In this document: piece after piece, positions 9,902 through 19,126 of the stretch
Numbering within the stretch: position 1 is the stretch's first letter
Layout of the letters: every line of letters begins with the position of its first letter
NCBI GenBank assembly: GCA_043228905.1
Contig: JBHGNT010000013.1
Coordinates: 2,666,001 to 2,730,000, forward strand
DNA length: 64,000 nucleotides
Reading direction: 5' to 3'
Origin: Azolla caroliniana
Lineage: Eukaryota; Polypodiophyta
Notes under the pieces: generated by a model
What the model was told of the DNA's origin: nothing
The model's database searches: none
What the model saw: the letters and a program-made list of their open reading frames with translations, nothing else
Program-made: the position numbers and the translations under genes

Positions 9902-9969
9902 TATATTATAATACAAATTTCATTTATTTTTTCACTATAGAAAATTGATGTATATTCCAGATTTCTCTA

Positions 9970-9987
9970 GAACATTCGAGAAACTTC
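9970..9987. promoter_or_regulatory. heat-shock element in Gy2 LTR
   Basis: GAACATTCGAGAAACTTC is four perfect alternating GAA/TTC pentamers in two-base spacing, the binding pattern of heat-shock factors, 20 bp upstream of the TATA box. Confidence 0.72.
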
Positions 9988-10007
9988 AGGAGTACTCCTG
10001 ACAACAC

Positions 10008-10052
10008 TATATAAGGAGGCACAATGCATTATTTCGAACCAATTCGGTTCAA
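10008..10052 (+). promoter_or_regulatory. Gy2 TATA box and putative self-primer at the mRNA start
   Basis: TATATAAG starts at 10008. AATTCGGTTCAA starts 33 bp later (10041-10052) and is the exact reverse complement of 18468-18479, two bases after the end of this LTR. The distance fits a plant transcription start, so the mRNA 5' end could fold onto the primer site. Confidence 0.7.
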
Positions 10053-10138
10053 CGCCAAACTTAAGCCTCCTAGCTATTCTTGTACTTTTCATATAATATA
10101 TCACCTGTTATCATCATTCTCTCTCTCTCTCTCTCTCT

Positions 10139-11903
10139 AACACTAATGGTTTTACATGTAGAAAACACAACAGAAATAGTGTGATTGACTATGTGCTACT
10201 TTCCAAAGGTATTTTGGATCATATACATAAATTCCCACTTGGTGAATGGACACTAGAATCCAATCATAGGCCTTTATGTATTGATCTCAAATGTATGCAT
10301 AGGTTTGATTGTGAGAAGGCTATTGAAGGTAATAAACAACCGCACTTGAGCATGAACCTTAAGCGAGCACCCATGTATTCCAAGATGGTTGAGGATATGT
10401 TACAAATGACAAAGATACAACATGGTGCCACACTAGAATGCAAATGGGAAGCTTTCAAGAAAGTCATTCTCTCCTGTACAAACAAATGTTTTTCGACCAA
10501 CCGCACATATTGGAAATGCATCAAGAAACTTAGGAAAAAATGGTTTGATAAAGAATGTCATGAAGCTCGAAAGTACCTTATGGTTTTGGATGTAGTTAAG
10601 GATAAAGAGAATTACCAAAAGCATTTGCATGAGTATAAAAGGCTTATTCAAAGAAAGAGAAGAATATGGGAAGTTACTCAACAATTTATCCAAACACAAG
10701 AGAAAGCACATGCATATGCTAAATTTTGGGGAAATCTAAAGGGGAAACATGTTGAGAGTTATGGTGATTTAACTCTTCACGACTTGTCTATGCATTGTAA
10801 GAATTTATATGAGTTATCTCTTGCCGGAAAGATGATGTGTTATGGTTCTCTTTCACATATGCCTGCCTTCTTTACAATTGAAGATATATGCATAAAACTT
10901 AAGAAATTGGCCTCTCGAAAGGCAAGCGATCTTCAATGTATAAAGGCTAAAATGCTCAAATGGACGGGAAAGGAAGCACATATATGGATAAGTGATATGT
11001 TTAATGATGCATTGCAACATGGTATGCCGTACGATTGGACTACAAATTGGATCAAACCTTTACATAAAGGTGGAGATATAAATAATGTAAACAACTATCG
11101 AACCATCATGGTTGGCTCATTAATGGCAAAACTATTTGGATGTATAATGGAATCAAAGATAAGTGTATGGGCTAAAAATAATGGTAAGAGAGCTTATGGA
11201 CAAGCTAGCTTTCGGAAACACCATAGCACCATTGATCACCTTATCAGCCTTCGAGTATTAATGGAGGAAAGTCGCCTTAGAGGTAAAGGTTTATATTGTT
11301 GCTTTGTAGACTTCAAGAAAGCTTTTCATATGGTACCTCGTGAGCATCTTTGGAGGCGAATGGAAGAGCTTGAGGTACCAAGTGAATATATGCTTGCAAT
11401 TTCCCGAATTTATGAGAAGGTTATATGTTGTGTGCGCATGAGAGATAAACTTTCAGATTTTTTCAAAAGCACTATTGGTGTTAAGCAAGGATGCCCACTC
11501 TCACCAACACTATTTGGTCTATGCATTGATGAATTGGAAGAAATGGTTACCAAGTTTGCAAAGGAAGAATGTGTTGAAGAAGTTGCCATTGGGAATGTTG
11601 TGATTATGCTTTTGCTATATGTAGATGATGTAGTGCTTTTTGCAAATACTTTAGGAGATGCACAAAAGCTTATGAAGGCATTGGAAAATTTTTGCATGCA
11701 TACTAAATTAAGTGTCAATAGCTCTAAAACAAAGATTATTCTTGCGAAGAGCCAAAAAAGAGATAAACCATGCATTATGTACAACAATGAGCCACTTGAA
11801 TGTGTGGAAAGCTTCAAATATCTTGGCCTTGAAGTTCCTTCAAATCATAGATAGAATGAATGTGCTACACGCCACTTAGAGGCGGGTAAGCGAGCATACT
11901 ATG
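10139..11903 (+). pseudogene. LINE endonuclease tail and reverse transcriptase
   Basis: Starts in an endonuclease tail (NSVIDYVLLSKG, then SNHRPLCIDL), followed by a basic linker and the RT: WIKPLHKGG, NNYRTIMVGS, FRKHHSTIDHL, FVDFKKAFHMV (first catalytic Asp), GVKQGCPLSPTLFGL, LLLYVDDVVLFA (catalytic Asp pair), SVNSSKTKI and ESFKYLGLEV. The frame is open from 10181 to 11854, where a TAG replaces an expected Trp, then continues (NECATRHLEAGKRAYY) to the Gy1-a insertion. The protein would nick DNA and prime reverse transcription at the target. Confidence 0.88.
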
Positions 11904-11937
11904 TATCATGAACACATGACCATTATGGCGTCACTCA

Positions 11938-11991
11938 GACTTGAACCTCGAACCTTGTAATTCATACTTGAAAACCTCAACCATTAAGATA
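11938..11991 (-). other. tRNA-like module, antisense in Gy1 LTR
   Basis: The minus strand has TATCTTAATGGTTGAGG (A-box-like, 11991-11975) and GGTTCAAGTC (B-box-like, 11947-11938). The same module occurs in the LTRs of Gy1-b (near 25260-25320 and 62990-63045) and Gy1-c. The stems are imperfect. Confidence 0.58.
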
Positions 11992-12061
11992 GCTTATTGT
12001 TTTATGAAACAATAAAAGCTACTTCTTGTATTACATTGATTATTGTAAAAACTCTAGATTA

Positions 12062-12125
12062 TTCTAGAATGTTCTAGAATGTCCTAGAGCATTCTAGGTC
12101 TAGAACATTCTAGAACATTCTAGAA
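12062..12125. promoter_or_regulatory. heat-shock element cluster in Gy1 LTR
   Basis: Two perfect arrays: TTCTAGAATGTTCTAGAA (12062-12079, four alternating pentamers) and GAA..TTC..GAA..TTC..GAA at 12103-12125 (five). They lie 26-89 bp upstream of the TATA box. The arrays recur in all full Gy1 LTRs. Confidence 0.75.
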
Positions 12126-12150
12126 ATCTCTAAGCTATCCTATAGGAACC

Positions 12151-12194
12151 TATAAATAAGCGCATACATGTATTCTCAAATCAATTCGAATCAA
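12151..12194 (+). promoter_or_regulatory. Gy1-a TATA box and putative self-primer
   Basis: TATAAATA at 12151. AATTCGAATCAA at 12183-12194 begins 32 bp after the TATA start and is the exact reverse complement of 12315-12326. Confidence 0.72.
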
Positions 12195-12314
12195 CACCAG
12201 TCTTTAGCTTTCATTACATATCTTGTATCCATTCTCTTTCTTTCTCTATCTTATACATACATTCTTCTCTATCCTTCTTCCATCACTCTATCTTTTATCC
12301 TTGGTTCTGACAGT

Positions 12315-12321
12315 TTGATTC

Positions 12322-12326
<5 letters not shown>
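12315..12326 (+). promoter_or_regulatory. Gy1-a primer-binding site complementary to its own mRNA start
   Basis: TTGATTCGAATT lies two bases after the LTR end at 12312, where a tRNA-type TGG site would normally be. It is complementary over 12 of 12 bases to 12183-12194. In Tf1/sushi chromoviruses the mRNA 5' end anneals to such a site and is cleaved to act as primer. Confidence 0.68.

Positions 12327-12370
<44 letters not shown>
12327..12370. repeat. (CT)n run in the Gy1-a leader
   Basis: About 20 CT units between the primer site and the gag start, also present in shorter or interrupted form in Gy1-c (61500-61543, minus strand). Gy1-b has a GA run and an 11-G run there. Confidence 0.9.
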
Positions 12371-12371
<1 letters not shown>

Positions 12372-12396
12372 CCTCCTTTGTAACCATCCTGAAACC

Positions 12397-13560
12397 ATGG
12401 CTGCCATTAACTCAGAAGAATATCTCACCCTTGTTGCAGAAATGGAGAACCTTAAATCCAAGTTCGCATCTCTTGAAGTAGAGAATCAACGTCTACTTGG
12501 GGATCTACAGAAGGTTACTATAGAGAAGCAACAACAACAAGAGGAGTTCACGCGACGAGTGCAACAGTTAGAGTCGACAATCGTCGTGTTACAACAACAA
12601 AGGGTTGAAGGTTAGGGACTTATCAAGGAGCCCAAAATTAGCCTCCCAGCTAAATTTGATGGGTCGAGGGCGCATTTCCGAGGTTTTTTGAATCAAGTAC
12701 GGTTGGTGATTCAAATGCATCCCGCACGTTATCCAACAGATGCATCACGAGTCGGGCTAGTGGGCACTTTATTGACTGGCATAACGTTGTCGTGGTTTGC
12801 TCCATTGCTAGAGACCAATTCTCCTCTACTGAATAATTTCGAGGAATTTATCAAGGAATTTAAGGCTTGTTTCGGAGATACTGATGGGGCGAGAACAACT
12901 ATCAACAAGATTCGTACACTTCGTCAAGGTGATCAACCAGCTTCAACATATGCTGCCAATTTCCGTCTCATCGCAAGTGATATTCCTTGGGATGAACAAG
13001 CCCTAATGGAGCAATTCCGTTCAGGCCTTCGTAGTGATGTCAAAGACTTACTTCTTACCTTCCCTGAGGATCCAAGGTCACTTACAGAAGCTATTAGTCG
13101 AGCAATACGGTGTGATAATTGCCTTTTTGAGCGTCGATGTGAGCGACAACAACAAATAACAAGATCTAGATTCACACCAACTTATGCATCAGTAACGGCG
13201 CAATCATCCCCAAGGCAAATGTATAGCCCTGATCCAACTCCAAGGCAAACACGTAGTCCAGTCCTAATGGATAGTCCTACACCCATGGAGATCGATATGA
13301 CTCAACGACGAGGACCGTTGTCAGACGAAGAGAAGCAACGTCGTCGAGCAAACCATCTGTGCTTATATTGTGGAGGTCCAGGACATATAGCCATTCATTG
13401 CTCCCGTAGGCCGAGACGTCAGGTAAATCAAATTCACTATGACAATAAAAATGAGTCCAACATTTTAGAAGTAGTTAGTGAATCTAATATTATGAATAAT
13501 CCACCCTTGTCCAATAAATTTGAAGTCCTAAGCCAATTAGAAGAGGAGTCAAACGAATAA
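12397..13560 (+). pseudogene. Gy1-a gag
   Basis: Starts at ATG 12397 (MAAINSEEYLTLVAEMENLK), a Gln/Glu-rich coiled coil of about 70 residues, then the Ty3 capsid domain (FDGSRAHFRGFLNQVRLV, YPTDASRVGLVGTLLTG, WFAPLL, FEEFIKEFKACFGD) and a zinc knuckle CLYCGGPGHIAIHC near the end. One TAG at 12613-12615 replaces the CAG (Gln) present in Gy1-c, so the product is truncated. Gag assembles the particle and packages RNA. The intact homologue is 60312-61475. Confidence 0.9.
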
Positions 13561-15428
13561 GTCCGGCCAAAATAGGAGCCATTTGGTTGGACAACCCTAG
13601 ATATGTACAACCTAGTGTGGGTTCCATTTCTTCCAAGCATGTTAGTAGAGTCTTCTCAGCCCTAGTACAAGTTAGGACACCCAGTTGTCAACTTCAAGTC
13701 CAAGCCCTCTTAGATACTGGAGCCATTTCTTGTTTCATGTATAGAGATTTTGCCCAAAAACACCAAATATCCTTGCATACACTTCCTTGTCGAGTTTCCG
13801 TAGTAGTGATTGATGGACGCCCCATAGCTTTCGGGAAGATATTTGAAGAGTCTGAGCCAATACACATACTCTTGGGTGATTTAGGATGTGTAGTTTCCTT
13901 TAACATAATCCGTAGTCCTGAGCATCCAATTGTCCTCGGTTTGCCATGGTTCGAGCTACATAACCCTAGAATCGATTGGAGGAAGCGAGAAATTAGGTGG
14001 CCTTTAGCAGAAAATATCATTGTCAAGGATCGAACTCGGGATTATCCTCCCAAAGTATATAGTTCTACCGATGCACCATATCTTTCTCATAAAATTTCAG
14101 CCATCACATTGCAACAATTGCACCAAGTGGGAGGCAAGGAGGACCTTTTCTTTTTTGCAGTATCAGTGACACCTTCTAGTGTCACTCAAGGGAATTCAGA
14201 CATCCAAATTCCCAAAAAATATCAAGACTATGCTGATGTTTTCGACAAAGTCAAAGCTAGTGTTCTTCCAAAGCATCGGCCGTACGACTGTCCTATTGAT
14301 CTCCAACCAGGAAAAGAGCCTCCATGGGGTCCGATTTACAATTTATCACCCACTGAGCTTGAGGTTCTTCGAGAATACATCGAGGAAAATCTTGCACATG
14401 GGTTTATTCGACATTCAAAGTCTCCAGCTGGTGCTCCTATCTTTTTTGTGAAGAAATAGGACGGCTCCCTTCGTTTGGTCGTGGACTATCGAGGCTTAAA
14501 TAAAGTCACCATAAGGAATAGGTATGCTTTACCTTTAATCTCCAATCTCTTAGAACGCATTGGTGGGGCAAAGCATTTTACCAAAATTGATCTAAGGGGT
14601 GCATATAATCTTGTTCGAATTCGGCCAGGAGATGAGTGGAAAACAACATTTCGTACTCGGTATGGTCATTTCGAGTATATAGTCATGCCTTTTGGGCTCA
14701 CAAATGCACCTGCCGTATTCCAACATATGGCAAATGACATCTTCCGGGATTTCTTGGATATTTTTCTAATCATCTACCTAGATGATCTATTGATTTACTC
14801 TAAAACACAGGGGGAGCATGATATACATGTGCGGCAAGTACTTGAACGCCTAAGGAAGTATGGTCTTTACGCCAAACTTGAGAAATGCAGTTTTCATTGC
14901 AAACAAGTCGAATTTTTGGGATACACTATTTCATCCTAGGGTGTTTTCATGGACCCGGCAAAAGTCCAAACAATATTGGTATGGAAACCCCCATGCTCAG
15001 TTCGGGATGTCCAGTGTTTCCTCATATTTGCGAACTTCTATCGCAAATTCATACATAATTATTCAAGCATTGTGTTGCCCCTTACTCGACTCACCAAGAA
15101 AAATCAAGCATTTTTTTGGAGTATCGAAGCAGACAAGGCTTTTACGCAGATGAAAGAGGCATTCACATCAGCGCCCATCCTAGCACATATTGATCCTGAA
15201 AAGCCATTTACTATTGAGGCGGATGCATCAGACTTTGCATTGGGGAGTATCCTATCGCAACCAGGCGAGGACGGGCAGATACATCCAGTCGCGTTTCACT
15301 CGAGAAAGTTTACTGTTTCGGAGATAAACTATGAGGTGCATGACAAGGAGTTACTAGCTGTGGTCGACTCATTCGAGCAATGGCGTCATTTTTCTAGAAG
15401 GATCACCTCATCAGATTATCATTTATAG
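13524..15428 (+). pseudogene. Gy1-a protease, RT and start of RNase H
   Basis: The pol frame is open from 13524, overlaps gag by 37 bp and is in the -1 frame. Protease site LLDTGAISCF (family DTGANSCF), then RT with [50 protein letters not shown] (first Asp), [25 protein letters not shown] (catalytic pair), FLGYTISS, then RNase H from PFTIEADASDFALGS. Stops at 14457 and 14937 and a +1 base at about 15393 (GTCATTTTTCTAG) break the frame. Confidence 0.9.
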
Positions 15429-17217
15429 TGATCACAAAAATCTCACATATTTTCAAACAGCTCGAGTATTAAATAGACGACAAGCTCGGTGGGCCCAATT
15501 TCTAACGCGTTTCGATTTCAAGATCATTTTTCGCCCCGGAAAACAACAAGGGAAAGCAGATGCTCTATCTCGGCGTTCGTATCTAGCACTTTGACCTGGA
15601 GATCCGGCCTTTGACAATCAAAAGCAAACTCTCCTCGGGCCATCAAAGCTACAGGTAACAACAATTTATGCCACACCACTTGATTCTACCCTTCTTGACA
15701 CTATTCGGCAACAACTTCATTCGGATGATTTTGCTAAGGATGTCTTAGCCCACTGTGGTTCAAGTCGTCCATCTTGCTCCACATTGCCAGGGTCATCTCA
15801 ACATTATCAGGACTTCAAGTGGCAAGATGGTTTTCTCTTCTACAAGAATCTCCTTTACGTCCCCGACGGATCACCCCGACTTCAAGTGTTGGAACATTGT
15901 CATGATGCCCCCATGGCTAGACATTTTGGTATTTCCAAGACCATTGAGCTGGTGAAACGTTCGTTTTGGTGGCCTCACTTGCAAAAATTTGTCGAAGATT
16001 ATGTTCGCACTTGTGACACCTGCTGTCGCGCCAAAATACCCCGGCATCACCCTTATGGCTTACTACAACCATTACCCCCTCCCAACAAGCCATGGCAGTC
16101 TATTTCTATGGATTTCATTACGGATCTGTCACCTTCCAAAGGCTTTGATACTATTTTAATAGTAGTGGATCGGTTCACCAAGATGGCACATTTTGTACCA
16201 TGTGTAAAGACCATCAATAGTGAAGAAACTGCAGATCTCATTATGTGTGAAGTGTTTCGCTATCATGGTCTCCGGAATGATATTATTAGCGATCGAGGTC
16301 CTCAATTTATCTCACACTTTTGGAAGCACCTATGGGCAGGCCTCAAAAACTCTTGCAAACTCTCTTCGGCTTATCATCCACAAACTGACGGACAAATAGA
16401 GCGCACAAATCAAACGCTCGAGCAATATCTTCGATGTTTCATTAGTTATCAACAAGATGATTGGAGTAAAATTTTACATCTTGCCGAGTTTGCGTACAAC
16501 AACACGGTCCACTCTTCTACCAAAGTTACACCTTTCTTTGCCTACACCGGCAACCACCCTCGATGGTGTATACTGGATCTTCCCGAGGTGTCACGAAACC
16601 CTAGTGCGGCGCATCACCTCCACCGACTACAACAAATCCAGTTCGAGTTATCTTCACATCTTCAGAAAGCGCAAGCACACCATAAGACCAATGCCGATCG
16701 ACATCGTCTTAAGTCTCCGTTTAAGGTTGGTGACGGTGTATGGTTGCTTCGTCGTCACATCAAGACTACCCGATCGTGTGCTAAGCTTGACTATCAACGC
16801 TTAGGTCCTTTTGTCATCACGGCGCAGATTAATGATGCAACATTTTGTCTTAACCTTCCTGCACATATGCGACTTCACCCTGCCTTCCATAGCTCACTTT
16901 TGGAACCTTGCCACACCTCTTTAATTCCTAATCGTGTCGTGCCACCACCGCCTTCTGTACAACTTGTGGACGACCCTGAATACGAGGTAGCTGCTATTCT
17001 CGATTCTAAGATTGTGCGCAATAAGCTTTATTATCTAGTTGATTGGCTTGGTTATCCTCCAAGTGATCGCACTTGGGAACCCATCGATAACGTTTGTAAT
17101 GCTGAAGCTCTGGTCAACGACTTCCATCGTCACTATCCAAACAAGCCCGGCCCAACAATGTTAACGCCGACTTCCACTCGGCGTTCTCGAAGGTGGGATA
17201 GTATCATGAACACATGA
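15429..17217 (+). pseudogene. Gy1-a RNase H end, integrase and chromodomain
   Basis: RNase H end ([32 protein letters not shown]), a stop, then a 477-codon frame from 15784: integrase zinc domain (HFGISKTIELVKRSFWWPHL...CDTCCRAK), core with [20 protein letters not shown] and YHPQTDGQIERTNQTL (D, D, E), a GPY-like LGPFVITAQI, and a C-terminal chromodomain (YEVAAILDSKIV, YYLVDWLGYPPSDRTWEP). The chromodomain is expected to bind methylated histone H3 and steer insertion. The frame passes through the polypurine tract and ends at 17217, 16 bases inside the 3' LTR. Confidence 0.92.
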
Positions 17218-17344
17218 CCATTATGGCGTCACTCAGACTTGAACCTCGAACCTTGTAATTCATACTTACATTCTTCTCTATCTTATACATACATTCTTCT
17301 CTATCCTTCTTCCATCACTCTATCTTTTATCCTTGGTTCTGACA
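17202..17344 (+). repeat. Gy1-a 3' LTR, internally deleted (143 bp)
   Basis: Starts TATCATGAAC after the tract AAGGTGGGATAG and ends TTCTGACA. About 266 bp are missing between TTCATACTT and ACATTCTTCTC, which removes the heat-shock elements, TATA and mRNA start. Confidence 0.9.
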
Positions 17345-17349
17345 CTATG

Positions 17350-18265
17350 CATTTGAGAACACATGCAATCTTGGAGATATTAAGTGTTGGGTCCTCAAGA
17401 AATATCTTTTCAACACTTTGGTAGCACCAATTCTTCTCTATGGGGTGGAAGTATGGGGCGGTAGCGTCCCTAAATCTATGTGGAAAGAGTTTGAAAATGT
17501 CCAAAAACATTTTCTTACAAAGTTTCTACAAGTTAAGAAACAAACGCCCTACACCCTCCTCCTCGAGACGGGATCGCTTCCCATTGAGATCATGTCCATG
17601 GAAAGGGTTGATGAATACATGCTTAAGGTTCAAAAAAGTCCCTCAATTGACTTCCTAGAATTGTGTGGGAAGCAAGCAAAAAGATCCAAAAGACGCATAA
17701 AAGCAAAATTTTGTGTTTCGGTTGGATGCAAGATATAGAAAAATGGTTTGGTAGATGGGATGCAAGACACTTGCTTCATGATGCATCATTAGATTCCTTT
17801 GTAAATGAGGCCTTTTTGCAACACCAATGTATCATGACATGGGACAAATGTGGAGGCTCGCGCTTCACACATTATACTACACATGTTGCACCTAACTACA
17901 AAACCATATTCTTTGCGGAACAGGGAAATCGTACACATCGATACATGGTAAAACCCATATCGTTATCTGCCATTTGAACCATTGCTTCCATGCGACTTAG
18001 CTCACATGCATTGCGATGTTAAACAAGGTGTTGGGGCACAAGTGCTGAGAGTGGTCGGCTATGCACACTTTGCCCTAAACAAGTTCGCGAGTCTGAGTAT
18101 CACACTTTGATACAATGCTCTACCTTTGATCATATTCGACCATGCTTTCCACATCTCTTAGATTGAGCCCAATCTTTGCATGAATTCCTCTCACAACCAC
18201 AATGTGCCCTCTCAATTGCAACATTCATTGGAAAAGTTCTTGAACATTGAGAGTCACTACTCACT
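17350..18265 (+). pseudogene. LINE C-terminal region
   Basis: After excising Gy1-a and one CTATG the frame resumes AFENTCNLGDIKCW, then LVAPILLYGVEVWGGSVPK (typical LINE sequence after the RT) and a second frame from 17663. Near 18050 a zinc-knuckle-like RLCTLCPKQVRESEYHTLIQ, then C, is visible in another frame, as at the C-terminus of many plant LINEs. Frameshifts separate the parts. The stretch to 18340 is 3' untranslated. Confidence 0.8.
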
Positions 18266-18335
18266 TTCCCACGTATCACGTGAAATGTAATATTTTTGGT
18301 CTCATAGATCATATTTGACCTCCGAAAACGATAAT

Positions 18336-18340
<5 letters not shown>

Positions 18341-18371
<31 letters not shown>

Positions 18372-18465
18372 GTCTTACACACTCACTTCCTCTTAGTACT
18401 AATCCTCATAGTAGTTTCCTTCTCTAGTACTAATTCTCTCTCTGTTTTTAGTACTATTCCTAACA
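18341..18465 (+). repeat. Gy2 5' LTR, second part
   Basis: Begins with the (CT)n run that duplicates 10118-10138 and ends CTATTCCTAACA at 18465, directly before the Gy2 primer site. Assigned to the LTR begun at 9817 because of the LINE break, the total length (about 425 bp) and the matching primer pair. Confidence 0.75.
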
Positions 18466-18467
18466 GT

Positions 18468-18479
18468 TTGAACCGAATT
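18468..18479 (+). promoter_or_regulatory. Gy2 primer-binding site complementary to its own mRNA start
   Basis: TTGAACCGAATT, two bases (GT) after the LTR end, is the exact reverse complement of 10041-10052. Compared with Gy1 it differs at two bases, and both are compensated in the LTR copy. No TGG-type tRNA site is present nearby. Confidence 0.7.
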
Positions 18480-18536
18480 TAGTCATCCTCTTATCCCTCG
18501 TTCCCTTCATACTAATCCTCTTATCCTCCCTAGTAA

Positions 18537-18742
18537 ATGGCAACTGTTAGCGCTCAAGCATACCAATCTGTTTTCTCGGAGCTCCAATGCTTAAAAGATA
18601 AGTTTGTAGCACTAGAACAAGAAAATCACCGTCTGTTGGGGGATCTTCAACAAATAGCTCTAGAAAAACAACAACACGGGGAGCTGACGTTACGTGTGTA
18701 ACAACTTGAAGCGACTATTGTATCATTACAAAAACAAGGATC
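18537..18742 (+). pseudogene. Gy2 gag, N-terminal part
   Basis: ATG at 18537 opens MATVSAQAYQSVF...ENHRLLGDLQQIALEKQQ, homologous to the Gy1 coiled coil. A TAA at 18700-18702 interrupts it (RV then stop then QLEATIV). Copia-C enters at 18743; the frame resumes at 22478 as Gly-Leu-Ser-Ala. Confidence 0.85.
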
Positions 18743-19029
18743 TGTTGGCATAAAAGGCCGACTCCTTCCACTTTGTATCCTAGTGTGAAGTCGTCCATAT
18801 AGTTAGGGCTTAGTATATAAGAGATAACCTAACATTGTAAAGAGTATGCTTGATCATCTTGTACATCGAGTCTCAAAGAGAGAGAAAACAGAAATAAAAG
18901 AGAGCTTCTAGTAAAGCTTCATCCGTGCGTGTCTATTATTTGTCTAGATCTTCTTGCCTTCCCTTTGTGTTGTTTTCTGAGTATAACCAACAGGTCCTCA
19001 CATACGTTTCCGCGCATATCTGTCCTTCA
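18743..19029 (+). repeat. Copia-C 5' LTR (287 bp)
   Basis: TGTTGGCATAAAAGGCCGAC to ATATCTGTCCTTCA. The 3' LTR matches in two pieces, 20966-21238 and 22452-22477. Confidence 0.9.
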
Positions 19030-19031
19030 AC

Positions 19032-19043
19032 CGGTATCAGAGC
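19032..19043 (+). promoter_or_regulatory. Copia-C primer-binding site
   Basis: CGGTATCAGAGC, the initiator-Met site TGGTATCAGAGC with its first T changed to C, two bases after the LTR. Confidence 0.85.
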
Positions 19044-19126
19044 GATCCGCAGCTCGGCGACAACAAACAACAAAAAAAGCTGAAAAGAAAAAGACAAGGT
19101 TAGCAAATCTCACTTTCAAAACAATC

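Larger units (their letters stand above)
9817..10138 (+). repeat. Gy2 5' LTR, first part
   Basis: Starts TGTCATGATATAG, like the Gy1 LTR start TGTCATGAACAC. In order: antisense tRNA-like module (9849-9901), heat-shock element (9970-9987), TATA (10008), putative mRNA start (10041), and a (CT)n run (10118-10138) where the LINE entered. The rest of the LTR resumes at 18341. Confidence 0.82.
11904..12312 (+). repeat. Gy1-a 5' LTR (409 bp)
   Basis: Starts TATCATGAACACATGACC and ends TTGGTTCTGACA. Contains an antisense tRNA-like module (11938-11991), heat-shock elements (12062-12125), TATA (12151), and a putative mRNA start (12183). Compare the 429-bp LTRs of Gy1-b and the 444-bp LTRs of Gy1-c. 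Confidence 0.92.
11904..17344 (+). mobile_element. Gy1-a, Ty3/gypsy chromovirus
   Basis: Nearly full-length element in the LINE, flanked by CTATG at 11899-11903 and 17345-17349. Order: 5' LTR, self-primer site, CT-rich leader, gag, protease, RT, RNase H, integrase, chromodomain, 3' LTR. The 3' LTR is internally deleted (143 versus 409 bp). Several stops and frameshifts make it non-autonomous. Both LTRs start TA instead of TG. Confidence 0.93.
10139..18340 (+). mobile_element. 5'-truncated LINE, split by Gy1-a
   Basis: Non-LTR retrotransposon in two parts, 10139-11903 and 17350-18340. It begins in the C-terminal end of the endonuclease, so about half of ORF2 is missing at the 5' end. It lies between two (CT)n runs (10118-10138 and 18341-18366) that act as a duplicated target in the Gy2 LTR. 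Its last bases are AATATAAT-like. Gy1-a occupies 11904-17344 with a CTATG duplication. Confidence 0.87.

Noticed and set aside
9838-9905. Possible functional tRNA gene
   Set aside because: A and B boxes fit, but the acceptor and T stems do not pair and the sequence is inside an LTR; called only tRNA-like.
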